DNA of 64,000 bases from Clostridium_X cadaveris. Lineage in GTDB: Bacteria > Bacillota > Clostridia > Clostridiales > Clostridiaceae. A model generated the notes under the pieces. That model saw nothing but the letters and a program-made list of their open reading frames with translations, was not told where the DNA came from and did not search any database. This document shows positions 1 to 9,714 of the stretch, one piece after another (the stretch's first letter is position 1; every line of letters starts with the position of its first letter). The stretch is from NCBI RefSeq assembly GCF_039521325.1, contig NZ_BAAACD010000010.1, one strand, 5' to 3'. A program made the translations under genes and the position numbers.

Positions 1-792
1 CTTTTGAAATTTAAAATAGATTTGAGAAGATGTATGTTTAGACATATTCTGGGTTTCTTTGGAGGAAGATTAAGAACCATTGTATGTGGTGGAGCATATT
101 TAAGACCTGAATTAGTGAAAAATTATAGAGAAATAGGAATTAATGTGATAAATGGATATGGCATAACTGAATGTTCACCGCTTATAAGCGTTAATATTGG
201 AGAAAACCTCAAAGATGATTCCGTAGGTAAAATCGTACAATACAATAAAGTTAAAATAAATAATCCTGATAAGAATGGTATTGGAGAAATTCTCGTTAAA
301 GGTGATAATGTTATGCTTGGATATTACAAGGATAATGAGAGTACAAAAAATTCTTTAAAAGATGGATGGTTCAACACAGGAGATTTAGGCTATGTGGATG
401 AATACAACAATCTTTTTATAACAGGCAGAAAGAAGAATCTAATTGTCCTCAGCAACGGGAAAAATGTTCATCCAGAAGAGTTGGAATCATATGTTATTGA
501 AGTCATGAAATACGTTAAAGAGGTAGTTGTGTATACATCTAAGAATGTAGGTGGGGGAGACATGATAGTGGCATCAATATTTTTAGATAATGAATTTTTG
601 CAGCAGTATAGTGATGAAGAAATAAGAAAAATTGTAGATAGAGATTTGTCTGTAGTAAATAGCAATCTTCCAGGTTTTAAAAAGATACATCATATGTTCA
701 TACGAGAAAATGAGTTTGAAAAAACAACATCACAAAAAATTATAAGAGATGTGTTTTTAAAGGAGGTAGTTAAAAATGGAGAAAAGAGTTAA
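1..792 (+). CDS. AMP-dependent acyl ligase, C-terminal part (5' end outside window)
   Basis: This is the C-terminal 263 residues of an adenylate-forming ligase that activates a carboxylic acid as acyl-AMP and passes it to a thiol. The frame is open to the left edge, so the gene starts outside the window. The acyl-AMP motif GYGITECSP is followed by the TGDLGY core motif with its Asp, the hinge-region GRKKN and a C-terminal lid domain. This pattern fits long-chain fatty acyl-CoA/ACP synthetases. The last bases overlap the acyl carrier protein gene, so the likely acceptor is that carrier rather than CoA. That choice of acceptor is inference from gene order; the substrate cannot be read from the sequence. 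Confidence 0.85.
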   Translation, partial: LLKFKIDLRRCMFRHILGFFGGRLRTIVCGGAYLRPELVKNYREIGINVINGYGITECSPLISVNIGENLKDDSVGKIVQYNKVKINNPDKNGIGEILVKGDNVMLGYYKDNESTKNSLKDGWFNTGDLGYVDEYNNLFITGRKKNLIVLSNGKNVHPEELESYVIEVMKYVKEVVVYTSKNVGGGDMIVASIFLDNEFLQQYSDEEIRKIVDRDLSVVNSNLPGFKKIHHMFIRENEFEKTTSQKIIRDVFLKEVVKNGEKS

Positions 793-1003
793 AAGCATAA
801 TAGCCGATTATTTAGGACTAAAAACAGAAGATATAAAACTAGATATGGGACTGGTTGAAGATTTAAATATCAATTCTTATGATATTATGAGCATTGTTTC
901 ACTTTTTGAAGAAGAATTTAACATCGAAGTGCCGGATACAGATATAAGATTATTTCAAAGGGTAAACGATATAGTGGAATATATTAAAAAGAGAAATTTT
1001 TGA
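776..1003 (+). CDS. acyl carrier protein
   Basis: A 75-residue carrier protein. The segment EDLNINSYDI matches the ACP attachment motif, which places the phosphopantetheine on Ser34. It is acidic and of the usual helical-bundle length. The start ATG has a strong AGGAGG site ten bases upstream and overlaps the ligase gene by 17 bases. The stop overlaps the start of the phosphopantetheinyl transferase. Ligase, carrier and activating enzyme therefore form one translationally coupled unit, which suggests a dedicated secondary pathway rather than housekeeping fatty acid synthesis. The cargo is unknown. Confidence 0.85.
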   Translation: MEKRVKSIIADYLGLKTEDIKLDMGLVEDLNINSYDIMSIVSLFEEEFNIEVPDTDIRLFQRVNDIVEYIKKRNF

Positions 1004-1524
1004 TTTATATAGTAAGAGGAAATTTTAAAGAAAGAGAAGCTAGTCATATTGCATGGAAAGTATTAGATGATATATTGAAAAAAGAGCTTGGAGTGTCTCT
1101 AAATAAATTGACTATTAAAAAAAACGAGTTTGGAAAGCCATATATTGAAGAAAATTCTTCTATAAAATTCAATATAAGTCATTGCGATGGAATCGCTGTA
1201 TGCGGGGTTGGAGGGGGTGAGTTTGGGGTGGATGTGGAAAAGATAAGAACTTTTAATAAGAAAGTCGCAATGAGAATTTGTAGTAAAGAAGAGCTTCAAT
1301 GCATTGATGATTCGACATATCCAGAAAAGCAGTTTTTTATTTATTGGACACTGAAAGAGAGCCTTGGAAAAGCTTTAGGGGTAGGTCTGAACTATTCTAT
1401 GAGAGAAGTAACCTTTACATTAAAAAAAACAGAAATCTCATGTTCACTTGAGGGATATGAATTTATGCTATATGAGCTATATTCAAAATATTTGTTAGCC
1501 ATATGTGTTCCAAGGGGAGTGTGA
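1000..1524 (+). CDS. Sfp-type 4'-phosphopantetheinyl transferase
   Basis: Transfers 4'-phosphopantetheine from CoA to a serine of a carrier protein. The signature FGVDVE (metal-binding Asp and Glu) and the distal W-x-x-K-E-x-x-x-K motif in WTLKESLGKALG are both present. At 174 residues it is a short member of the Sfp/HetI class rather than the AcpS class. The start is a TTG overlapping the ACP stop as TTGA, so translation probably depends on coupling; no good ribosome binding site is seen. Its natural target is presumably the adjacent ACP. Confidence 0.85.
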   Translation: MIYIVRGNFKEREASHIAWKVLDDILKKELGVSLNKLTIKKNEFGKPYIEENSSIKFNISHCDGIAVCGVGGGEFGVDVEKIRTFNKKVAMRICSKEELQCIDDSTYPEKQFFIYWTLKESLGKALGVGLNYSMREVTFTLKKTEISCSLEGYEFMLYELYSKYLLAICVPRGV

Positions 1525-1546
1525 GGTTCTTAAATGAGGTGAAAAA

Positions 1547-2251
1547 ATGATTAGTTTTATTTCTTTTAACAATGTATACAAACGATATAAAATGGGAGAA
1601 GTAATTATAACTGCAGCAGATGGTATAAGTTTTGAAGCAAATCAAGGGGAGCTATCAATTATTGTAGGTCCAAGTGGAGCAGGAAAAAGTACAGTTCTTA
1701 ATATTTTAGGGGGAATAGATAAATGTGATGATGGGGAGATATTTATCGGTGGTAAAGAATTGGGAATTATGGACAATGGAGATCTTACCATATATAGGAG
1801 AGACGATATAGGATTTGTTTTTCAATTTTATAACTTGATACCAAATTTGACGGCTAAAGAAAATGTTGAAATCGCAGCTCAAATATGTAAAAATCCTATG
1901 AATGCAGAAGAGGCTTTAAGAAGTGTGGGGCTAGAAGATCGTATGGATCACTTCCCATCTCAATTATCAGGAGGAGAGCAGCAAAGGGTAGCAATAGCAA
2001 GAGCATTGGCCAAAAGACCTAAACTGCTCCTATGTGATGAACCAACAGGTGCTCTTGATTATAAAACAGGGAAAAATATATTAAAGCTCCTTCAGGAAAC
2101 CTGCCAAAATGAAGGCATGACAGTTGTTTTAGTTACTCACAATCAAGCACTAACACCAATGGCAAATAGAGTAATTAAACTAAAGAGCAGTAAAGTAGAA
2201 TCAATAATAACAAATGAGTACCCAACTTCTATTGATGATATTGAGTGGTAG
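1547..2251 (+). CDS. ABC transporter ATP-binding protein, MacB/LolD type
   Basis: A 234-residue nucleotide-binding subunit. Walker A is GPSGAGKST, the Q-loop is FQFYNLIP, the signature is LSGGEQQR, and Walker B is LLLCDEPTGALD followed by a switch His in VTHN. These features place it in the MacB/LolD/FtsE class that works with FtsX-like permeases. The start ATG follows GAGGTG. The permease gene begins 18 bases downstream, so the two form one exporter. Being in an operon with an acyl ligase and carrier suggests it exports, or responds to, the product of that pathway. Confidence 0.9.
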   Translation: MISFISFNNVYKRYKMGEVIITAADGISFEANQGELSIIVGPSGAGKSTVLNILGGIDKCDDGEIFIGGKELGIMDNGDLTIYRRDDIGFVFQFYNLIPNLTAKENVEIAAQICKNPMNAEEALRSVGLEDRMDHFPSQLSGGEQQRVAIARALAKRPKLLLCDEPTGALDYKTGKNILKLLQETCQNEGMTVVLVTHNQALTPMANRVIKLKSSKVESIITNEYPTSIDDIEW

Positions 2252-2269
2252 GATAGGAGGGGATACTTT

Positions 2270-5200
2270 ATGAAAAATGGATCGGTGAAAGAATTTTTTA
2301 GGGAGATAAAGCAGTCTAGAAATAGATTTATCTCTATAATGTTAATCATTTTATTAGGTGTTGGATTCTTTGTAGGAGTTAAGGCAGCAAGTCCAAGTAT
2401 GAAGTACTCAGCAGATAAATTCTTTCAATCTAATAATTTGATGGACTTTAGATTAATATCAGAATTTGGATTCAGTGATGCTGATATTGATGCTATTTCA
2501 AATATAGATGGAGTAACCCAAGTAATGCCGGCTTATACCAGTGATTTATTGGTACAAGCTAAGACTTCTAATAATGTGGTAAGAGTACAATCTCTTCCGC
2601 AAAATTATAAAGAATCAGAAAATCCAATAAATGAAGTTAATGTAGTGGAAGGCAGACTACCGATGAAATCTGGAGAGTGTGTAGTAGACAGCAATCAGCA
2701 ATTTGAAAACAGCTATAAGGTTGGAGATAAAATAACAGTTAACTCTTCAGAAAAGGATAAGGATATTAAAGATATATTAAAGACTAACACATATACTGTT
2801 GTTGGTCTTGTTGAAAGTCCTCAATATATATCTTATGACAGAGGTATAAGCAGGGTTGGCGATGGTACAATTCTTTATTATATGATGATTTTGCCACAAG
2901 ACTTTGCTTATCCCAAATATACAGAAGTATATGTGAAAACTATTGCATCAGCAGATGAAGTTACGGCGTTTAGTGAGCAGTATAAAAATGATATTGGTAA
3001 TTTAGAAAAACCCTTTGAAAAATTATCAATAGACCGTATAGAAATAAATAAAAATGAAATTCTTCAAGAGGCTAAGGATAAGATACAAAAAATCAAGGAT
3101 CAGCTAGCCGCAGAAAGAAAAGATGCTGAGGAGAAATTTGCTAAAGCTGAAGAGGAGATTAATAAGGGAAAAGAAACTATAATTGCTAAAGAAAAGGAAT
3201 TAGCTGATAGTGAAAAAAAATTAGCTAGTGCAGCAAAACAAATTCAACAGTCTAAAAATAAAATAGCCCAAAGCGAAAAAGATCTTGCAGCTGCTAGAGT
3301 GGATTATAACAATCAGATTGCAGCAGCAGAAAAGGATTTAGAACAAGGAAAAAGAGATTATGAGGATGGATTGAATCAGTATAATAAAGCTTATGCTGAT
3401 TTTCAAGTTCAAAAGAAACAGGCAGAAGAACAGATAGCTAAGGAAAAGGAGAATCTAGCAAAATTAAAGAAGCTTATTGATGCTCTTGAGCAAATGTATT
3501 CTGATATAGAAAATATGCCTATGGATGAGATTTATAATCAACTTGATAGCATTATGGCACAAATAAGAAAGGCTAATGAAACTGCTCCTCCTGAGTATAA
3601 GCTTACTGAGGAACAGCTTCAGCAGATAGAAAATGCAATAGAGGGCTTCAAACAGTCTGGAAATAAGGAACAGATATTAGCTGCTTTAAGAGAAGAAATT
3701 AATAGAGAAAAAGCGAAATACAATGAAGGCTTAGCCCAAATTGCAGCAGCAGAAAAACAGCTTGCAGATGCAGAAAATGCATTGGCTGCTCAAAAGCAAA
3801 AGCTTGATTCAGCAAAAGCTAAACTTGATGCAGCAGAAGCGGAGCTTAATAGACAAAAGAGCGAAGGACAGAAAAAATTAGATAAAGCACAAAAAGATAT
3901 AGATAATGCAAAGATAAAATTAGCTGAAGCACAAAGAGCTTATAATCAAGGAATAAAAGATCTTGCAAATGGTAAAAAGCAGCTTGAAGAAAGTAAAATT
4001 AAAATAGTTCAAAGTGAAAAGGACTTGAATCAGGCCAAAGAAGAGGCTGAATTGAAGTTTAAAGAAGCGGAGGGAGAAATACTTCAAAAGGAGAAAGAGC
4101 TTAAGGATTTGACATTAGGAAAATGGTATATATTAAATAGATATGATAATCCGGGATTCCAATCTTTTGAAGATGATGCAGAGCGTATAGATAGAATTGC
4201 ATCTATATTTCCTTTATTCTTTCTTATAGTAGCAGCTTTAGTATGCTTAACTACTATGACAAGAATGATTGAAGAGCAGCGCACTCAAATAGGAACACTT
4301 AAAGCAATAGGATACAAGGATAAACGTATTGTAGCTAAATATTTCTTTTATGCCTTAGCAGCAGCTTTAGGCGGAAGTATTTTAGGTATAATTTTAGGAT
4401 TGGCATTTTTACCTAAGCTTATATTTAATGCTTATCATGCTTTATATATGCTTCCAAATTTTAATGTGCATTTTAGTTGGGGAATTGTAGCAATAGCTAT
4501 TTTCAGCGCATTGCTCTGCACATGTACCGTAACTTTAGTTGTAGCATATCGAGAATTCAGAACAACTCCAGCAACATTGATGAGACCAAAAGCACCTAAG
4601 AAAGGAAAGCGAATATTCTTAGAAAAGGTTCCTTTTGTATGGAATAGATTAAACTTTACTTCAAAGGTAACTGCTAGAAATATTTTAAGATACAAGTCTA
4701 GATTTATTATGACTATATTGGGAGTTGCAGGATGTACAGCATTAATATTGGCTGCATATGGATTAAAAGACAGTATATCAGTTGTTGTACCAAGACAATA
4801 TGGAGAGATATTCACTTTTGATTCAATGATGAATTTGAAATATGAGGGAACATTGCCAGAGAAATCTAACATTAAGGCAATCCTAAATCAAGATAAGGAT
4901 TTTGAATCAAATATTTTAGTTGATCAAAGGATAATGAAGGGATCAAAAGAAAATGGTAATAATGAAATTGAAATTAGAATGTTTGTTCCAGAAAAGACTA
5001 ATTTATTGCCATCTTATGTAACCCTTAAAGATGCTAAAAATAAAGATGATATACAATTTACTAGTGAGAGTGTTGTTATTACAAATAAATTTGCAAAATT
5101 ATTAGGAGTAAGCGTTGGCGATACTATAAATATCTTTGATGATAATATGGAATTGCATCTAAAAGTAACGGATATAGCTGAAAACTATGTATATAACTAT

Positions 5201-5797
5201 GTATATATTTCACCTGAATTATATAAAGATAAGGTTGGAGATGAGGCGGTATTTAATACTGTTTTATCTAAATTCATTGATGAGGCAAAGAATAATCAAG
5301 AAGCTGTAGCAGAGAGATGGCTAAAGAACTATGATGTGTTGTCAGTAGTTTTCACATCTAGTGTTATTGATAACTTTAACAATATTATTGCCAGCTTAAA
5401 CAGAGTTGTTGCAGTTATGATAATATGTGCAGCTGCACTTGCCTTTGTAGTATTATACAATTTAACTAATATTAATGTTGCGGAACGACTTCGTGAAATT
5501 GCAACCATTAAAGTATTAGGTTTTACAGATAAAGAATCAGCCAATTATGTATATAGGGAAAATATTGTTTTATCAGTTATAGGAATTTTGCTTGGATTAA
5601 TAGTGGGAATATTCTTAAGTTACTTTATTGTCTCAAGTGTAGAGATGGACATTGTTATGTTTGGTAGGGAAATTAAAGCAATGAGCTTTTTATATGCATC
5701 AGGCCTTACAATTATTTTCACTCTATTTGTAAATTTAGTTATGTATAGAAGAATAAATAATATCAGTATGGTAGAGTCGTTAAAGAGTATAGAATAA
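2270..5797 (+). CDS. FtsX-like ABC permease with long extracytoplasmic coiled coil
   Basis: An 1175-residue permease. One membrane segment lies at about residues 20-37. An extracytoplasmic region of about 600 residues follows, including a Lys/Glu/Ala-rich coiled coil from about residue 260 to 625. Three FtsX-type membrane helices lie at about 642-770. A second half has one helix at about 810, an outer domain, and three helices at about 1047-1165. The coiled coil may reach across the cell wall or bind a partner, which is inference. Permeases of this outline are common in Firmicutes next to MacB-type ATPases. The start ATG has GGAGGGG upstream. A strong terminator follows. Confidence 0.85.
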   Translation: MKNGSVKEFFREIKQSRNRFISIMLIILLGVGFFVGVKAASPSMKYSADKFFQSNNLMDFRLISEFGFSDADIDAISNIDGVTQVMPAYTSDLLVQAKTSNNVVRVQSLPQNYKESENPINEVNVVEGRLPMKSGECVVDSNQQFENSYKVGDKITVNSSEKDKDIKDILKTNTYTVVGLVESPQYISYDRGISRVGDGTILYYMMILPQDFAYPKYTEVYVKTIASADEVTAFSEQYKNDIGNLEKPFEKLSIDRIEINKNEILQEAKDKIQKIKDQLAAERKDAEEKFAKAEEEINKGKETIIAKEKELADSEKKLASAAKQIQQSKNKIAQSEKDLAAARVDYNNQIAAAEKDLEQGKRDYEDGLNQYNKAYADFQVQKKQAEEQIAKEKENLAKLKKLIDALEQMYSDIENMPMDEIYNQLDSIMAQIRKANETAPPEYKLTEEQLQQIENAIEGFKQSGNKEQILAALREEINREKAKYNEGLAQIAAAEKQLADAENALAAQKQKLDSAKAKLDAAEAELNRQKSEGQKKLDKAQKDIDNAKIKLAEAQRAYNQGIKDLANGKKQLEESKIKIVQSEKDLNQAKEEAELKFKEAEGEILQKEKELKDLTLGKWYILNRYDNPGFQSFEDDAERIDRIASIFPLFFLIVAALVCLTTMTRMIEEQRTQIGTLKAIGYKDKRIVAKYFFYALAAALGGSILGIILGLAFLPKLIFNAYHALYMLPNFNVHFSWGIVAIAIFSALLCTCTVTLVVAYREFRTTPATLMRPKAPKKGKRIFLEKVPFVWNRLNFTSKVTARNILRYKSRFIMTILGVAGCTALILAAYGLKDSISVVVPRQYGEIFTFDSMMNLKYEGTLPEKSNIKAILNQDKDFESNILVDQRIMKGSKENGNNEIEIRMFVPEKTNLLPSYVTLKDAKNKDDIQFTSESVVITNKFAKLLGVSVGDTINIFDDNMELHLKVTDIAENYVYNYVYISPELYKDKVGDEAVFNTVLSKFIDEAKNNQEAVAERWLKNYDVLSVVFTSSVIDNFNNIIASLNRVVAVMIICAAALAFVVLYNLTNINVAERLREIATIKVLGFTDKESANYVYRENIVLSVIGILLGLIVGIFLSYFIVSSVEMDIVMFGREIKAMSFLYASGLTIIFTLFVNLVMYRRINNISMVESLKSIE

Positions 5798-5803
5798 TTA
5801 AAT

Positions 5804-5848
5804 GGGTCCTTCAAAATGATTTCTTCACTTTGAAGGACCCTGTTTATT
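5804..5848 (+). terminator. intrinsic terminator of the ligase/ABC operon
   Basis: GGGTCCTTCAAA pairs perfectly with TTTGAAGGACCC at 5829-5840 around a 13-base loop, followed by a T-rich tail. It lies between convergent genes and could also help end the MATE transcript from the other strand. Confidence 0.85.
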
Positions 5849-5903
5849 TTCACATATTTCCTTGCACTAAATAAAAATATAAGACAAATGCTTCATAATA
5901 ATT

Positions 5904-7313
5904 TTATAATTCAATTCTTGTCCACTTTCCGGTTCTAAAACGGAGAAAGTTTATGAATAGACGCATGTTTTGGTCTATGAACACAGCAAACCATGCCCCC
6001 ACAAGTCCAAGGCCGGCTGGAAAACATAAAATCCAAGTCAATAGAGGCCTTACAACACCTATACTTATGAAGGAAGTAAGTGCTACATATTTGGTATCTC
6101 CAGCGCCTCTAAGAGAACCAGAGATTATTACTTGAGAGGTTTGCGCATGGGTTGTAAATGCGATTATTATCATTATCACTGACCCTTGAGCTATGATAGC
6201 TGCTTCATTTGTAAATAAGCCTACTAAGAAATTTCTACCAAGTATAAAGAAGAAGAACAGTATTGTAGAGGCTATAAGAGCAAGTCTTTGAGTTATACTT
6301 GCATACAGCATAGCTTTGTCTGGTCGTTTTGCCCCTAGGCTTTGTCCAACAAGAGATGAAGCGGCGATACTGAAGCCATCTCCAACAGCGAAGGATAAGT
6401 TTAGTATATTCATACATATTTGATGGGTTGCAAAGTCTGTAGTTCCAAGAGCTGCAACCATCTTTGCGTAAACAAAGAATCCTATTCTTAGAAATACTTG
6501 TTCCACCATAGCGCTGCTGCTTACGTTAAATACGCTTGAAACTGTATGTTTATCAAATTTCCAAGGAATACGTGTAGTTATATCTAAGAATCCATGATTT
6601 CCTAATACAGATTTTAGAGCCATGAAAAAAGCAACTATATTTCCAAGAGTTGTTGCTATGGCAGCACCGGTAACCCCTAGCTTTGGGAAGAATAAAAGAC
6701 CATTTATAAGCAGAGCGTTAAATATCAGGTTAACTACGTTAGCAGTCAAGTTAGTATACATTGAGATTTTTGTATTTCCTATACCTCTTTGAGCAGCATT
6801 TATAGTTAGACAAACTGAATTAAATATCATACCTATAAGTATTATTCTAAAGTAAACAACTGAATTGTTTATGATATCTGCCTGAGCTCCTGCGAAGGTC
6901 AGAAGAGGACGTGCGAATACAATTCCAGCTAGTGAAAGGGTTGTACCGAATAAAAGGCTCAAGATAAGACACTGTTTTAGACAGCGATTTGCTCCCTTTA
7001 TATCCCCTGCACCTTTACGACGCGCAACAACAGCTGTTACTCCAACATTTAGAGATAATATTACAGCTAGCAAAATAAATCTAGGTTGATTTGTTATTCC
7101 CACTGCAGCTATGGCTTCAGGGCCGATAACTCCAACCATCATGGTGTCTACGGAAGCAATAAGAGAAACTAATACAGCCTCCACAATAGAAGGCCACGCG
7201 ATTTTCAGGGTTATATTATATCCAGACTTGGTAGACGGAAGTTCGCCCTTTATGTGTTCTGACTTTACCATATAGCGGCAGGAAAATATTCTCGTAAGTA
7301 AATCTTTTAGCAT
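5904..7313 (-). CDS. MATE family multidrug/cation antiporter
   Basis: A 469-residue membrane protein with about twelve hydrophobic helices in two homologous halves, as in NorM/DinF-type efflux pumps that exchange Na+ or H+ for organic cations. Family-typical stretches include the early motif SIVEAVLVSLIASVDTMMVG and the later SLRGAGDTKYVA. A short hydrophilic N-terminus precedes the first helix. AAAGGA lies upstream of the chosen ATG. It stands alone, divergent from the activase gene. The substrate cannot be predicted. Confidence 0.9.
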   Translation of the reverse strand: MLKDLLTRIFSCRYMVKSEHIKGELPSTKSGYNITLKIAWPSIVEAVLVSLIASVDTMMVGVIGPEAIAAVGITNQPRFILLAVILSLNVGVTAVVARRKGAGDIKGANRCLKQCLILSLLFGTTLSLAGIVFARPLLTFAGAQADIINNSVVYFRIILIGMIFNSVCLTINAAQRGIGNTKISMYTNLTANVVNLIFNALLINGLLFFPKLGVTGAAIATTLGNIVAFFMALKSVLGNHGFLDITTRIPWKFDKHTVSSVFNVSSSAMVEQVFLRIGFFVYAKMVAALGTTDFATHQICMNILNLSFAVGDGFSIAASSLVGQSLGAKRPDKAMLYASITQRLALIASTILFFFFILGRNFLVGLFTNEAAIIAQGSVIMIIIAFTTHAQTSQVIISGSLRGAGDTKYVALTSFISIGVVRPLLTWILCFPAGLGLVGAWFAVFIDQNMRLFINFLRFRTGKWTRIEL

Positions 7314-7596
7314 ATTTTTTTAGATCCTTTCTTACTTGATTTTTACCTTTAATACTATTAATTATATTATATCACTTTAAATTGCAAACTTTAGAGTAAT
7401 TAGTACAGATTATTAAATGTATTAAAAAAAACCATACAGAAAATTGAGAAGTTGTCAAGAGTTGTGCTAAAGCGGGATCTTTTTACATTTTAATAGATGA
7501 AAACTTATCTATTTGTTTATTCAATAGAAAAAGTAATGTTCGTAATGTTGTGATATATTTTAATGGTAGTTACATATAGAGAGGAGCATTAATTAA

Positions 7597-8358
7597 ATGA
7601 ATTTTGTAGGAATAGATATAGGTTCAACTTCAGCGAAAACTGTTGTTATGAATGAGGAGAAAAATATAATTTTCAAATCAGTGCTACCTACTGGATGGAG
7701 CAGCATTGAGACAGCGAAATCTATAGAGAAAAAGCTTGAAGAACTAGGTATAACTAAGAATAACTCAAAATGTATAGCTACAGGATATGGAAGGATTTCA
7801 ATTCCATACGCGGACAAGACTTATACTGAGATAACTTGTCATGGTAAAGGAGCTGCTTATATATATGAAGATGATTGCACGGTGATAGATATAGGTGGAC
7901 AAGATACTAAAGTAATAAACCTTGAAGGTGGAGTTGTTACTGACTTTATTATGAATGATAAATGCTCTGCAGGTACAGGACGTTTTTTAGAAATCATGGC
8001 AAATACGTTAGGGGTGACACTGAATGAACTTAGCGATCTTGCAAGAGAAGGAAAAAATGTTTCTATAAGTTCTATGTGTACTGTATTTGCAGAGTCAGAA
8101 GTTATAAGCTTAATCGGCTCAGGAGCCAAGAGGGAGGATATAGCCTATGGTGTTATTGATTCTATAGCAAGTAAGGTGAAATCTTTGTGTAGTAGACAGG
8201 GGAGTTTAGGAAAATATTACCTAACCGGAGGACTTTGTGAAAATGACTATATACTAGAAATCCTGTCACAGAAACTTGAGGTTGAAGTGCAAGCAAAGCC
8301 TTTAGGTAGATATGCTGGATCTATTGGTGCTGCACTTTTATGTAAAAAGCTTAAGTAA
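7597..8358 (+). CDS. CoA-dehydratase-type activase / double-cubane protein reductase (BadF/BadG/BcrA/HgdC family)
   Basis: A 253-residue ASKHA-fold ATPase. The N-terminus has the phosphate-binding motif IDIGSTSAKT, and DIGGQDTK is the second family motif. NDKCSAGTGRFLE and SSMCTVFAESE carry the two cysteines that bind a single [4Fe-4S] cluster between subunits of the dimer. Such proteins couple ATP hydrolysis to low-potential electron transfer to a partner. The partner gene follows after about 50 bases. The length and pairing match YjiL-type activases. Confidence 0.9.
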   Translation: MNFVGIDIGSTSAKTVVMNEEKNIIFKSVLPTGWSSIETAKSIEKKLEELGITKNNSKCIATGYGRISIPYADKTYTEITCHGKGAAYIYEDDCTVIDIGGQDTKVINLEGGVVTDFIMNDKCSAGTGRFLEIMANTLGVTLNELSDLAREGKNVSISSMCTVFAESEVISLIGSGAKREDIAYGVIDSIASKVKSLCSRQGSLGKYYLTGGLCENDYILEILSQKLEVEVQAKPLGRYAGSIGAALLCKKLK

Positions 8359-8410
8359 AAATAAAATATAAATACATCTTTTGAATGATGTTAAAACAGG
8401 AGGTATAACT

Positions 8411-9559
8411 ATGTCAAGCTTACCAGAGAAATTTAATGAATTCAGCGAGGCTAGGAAAAATGGATTTATAAGGGCAAAGGAATTAAAAGATCAAGGAAAG
8501 CATATAATAGGAACATTTTGCACTTACACTCCAAATGAAATTATGCATGCAGCAGGTCTTTATCCAGTATCTTTATGCGGTATGAGCGAAGAGCCTATTC
8601 CTGATGCAGAAAAGCATCTCCCTAAAAATCTATGTCCACTTATAAAATCTAGTTATGGATTTGCTATAACAGATAAGTGTCCATATACTTATTTTGCAGA
8701 TATGCTAATTGGAGAAACAACTTGTGATGGAAAAAAGAAGATGTATGAGCTATTAGGGAATATAAAAAATGTTCATGTAATGCAGCTGCCACAGGTACAA
8801 AATAGTTTAACATCACTTAATATGTGGAAATCAGAGATTTTACGTCTTAAAGAAGTTTTAGAAAAAGAGTTTCAAGTTGAAATAACTGAAGAAAAATTAA
8901 AAGAAGCAATAAAGCTTAAAAATGAAGAGAGAACTCTTTTAAGAAGTTTATATGAGCTTGGAAAGCTTGAACCTCCAGCAGTATCAGGTTACAATATGTT
9001 CAAGATTTTGGAAAGTACGCAATTTACCTTTGATAAAAAAGAACAAAATAAAAACATAAAGGATACTGTTGAAAAAATAAAAACAGAATATGAGAGCGGT
9101 GTTAGACCTGTATCAAAGGATGCAAAAAGAATACTTATAACAGGATGTCCAATTGGTGGAGTTGTAGATAAGATAGTAAAGACCATTGAGGAAAATGAAG
9201 GTGTTGTAGTATGTTTTGAAAATTGTGGCGGTGTTAAAGAGAAGATGAGGCTTGTAGATGAAACAAAAGAGCCCATCGAAGCTATAGCAGAAAAATATCT
9301 CAGCATAGGATGCTCAGTCATGACACCAAATAATGAAAGATTAAACCTTATATCTCAGTTGATTGATGAATATAAGGTAGATGGAGTTATAGATGTGGTG
9401 CTTCAAGCCTGTCATACTTATTCCGTAGAGACAAAAAATATAAAAGACCTTGTTGCAAAGGAAAAAGAAATTCCATATATGGCTATCGAAACTGACTATT
9501 CTCAATCAGATATAGGACAAGTCAAGACTAGAATAACTGCCTTTATAGAAATGCTATAA
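8411..9559 (+). CDS. 2-hydroxyacyl-CoA dehydratase D-like protein, probable double-cubane cluster protein (YjiM type)
   Basis: A 382-residue member of the HgdB/BcrB-like fold. Several conserved cysteines are spread along the chain (GTFCTY, NLCPLI, DKCPYT, TGCPIGG, FENCGG, QACHTY). The start is set at ATG 8411 because GGAGG lies seven bases before it; a GC-poor upstream extension with no binding site is ignored. It sits directly after its activase, but there is no second dehydratase subunit and no CoA-transferase. That layout fits the stand-alone double-cubane proteins described from Carboxydothermus rather than a true hydroxyacyl-CoA dehydratase. The physiological substrate is unknown. Confidence 0.8.
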   Translation: MSSLPEKFNEFSEARKNGFIRAKELKDQGKHIIGTFCTYTPNEIMHAAGLYPVSLCGMSEEPIPDAEKHLPKNLCPLIKSSYGFAITDKCPYTYFADMLIGETTCDGKKKMYELLGNIKNVHVMQLPQVQNSLTSLNMWKSEILRLKEVLEKEFQVEITEEKLKEAIKLKNEERTLLRSLYELGKLEPPAVSGYNMFKILESTQFTFDKKEQNKNIKDTVEKIKTEYESGVRPVSKDAKRILITGCPIGGVVDKIVKTIEENEGVVVCFENCGGVKEKMRLVDETKEPIEAIAEKYLSIGCSVMTPNNERLNLISQLIDEYKVDGVIDVVLQACHTYSVETKNIKDLVAKEKEIPYMAIETDYSQSDIGQVKTRITAFIEML

Positions 9560-9599
9560 TGCTAAAATATATATTAAATAATTGAATAAAATTGTGGAT

Positions 9600-9629
9600 A
9601 AAGGATAGAAAATTAAACTATCCTTTTTT
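9600..9629 (+). terminator. intrinsic terminator after the double-cubane pair
   Basis: AAAGGATAG pairs with CTATCCTTT at 9618-9626 around a nine-base loop, followed by TTT. Confidence 0.8.
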
Positions 9630-9714
9630 CTTAATTTAAAATTTGAAATAAGAAAAATTTAGAAATATAATATATTTTATAGGAGATTATAGACTAGAAA
9701 AGGAGAAATGAGAA

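Noticed and set aside
3100..4100. Internal repetitive DNA in the first permease as a tandem repeat element
   Set aside because: The repetition comes from Lys/Glu/Ala coiled-coil codons and not from a DNA repeat unit of fixed length.
4435..4872. 145-codon minus-strand open frame within the coiled-coil permease
   Set aside because: It overlaps the FtsX helices of the real gene and has no binding site; it is a mirror of hydrophobic codons.
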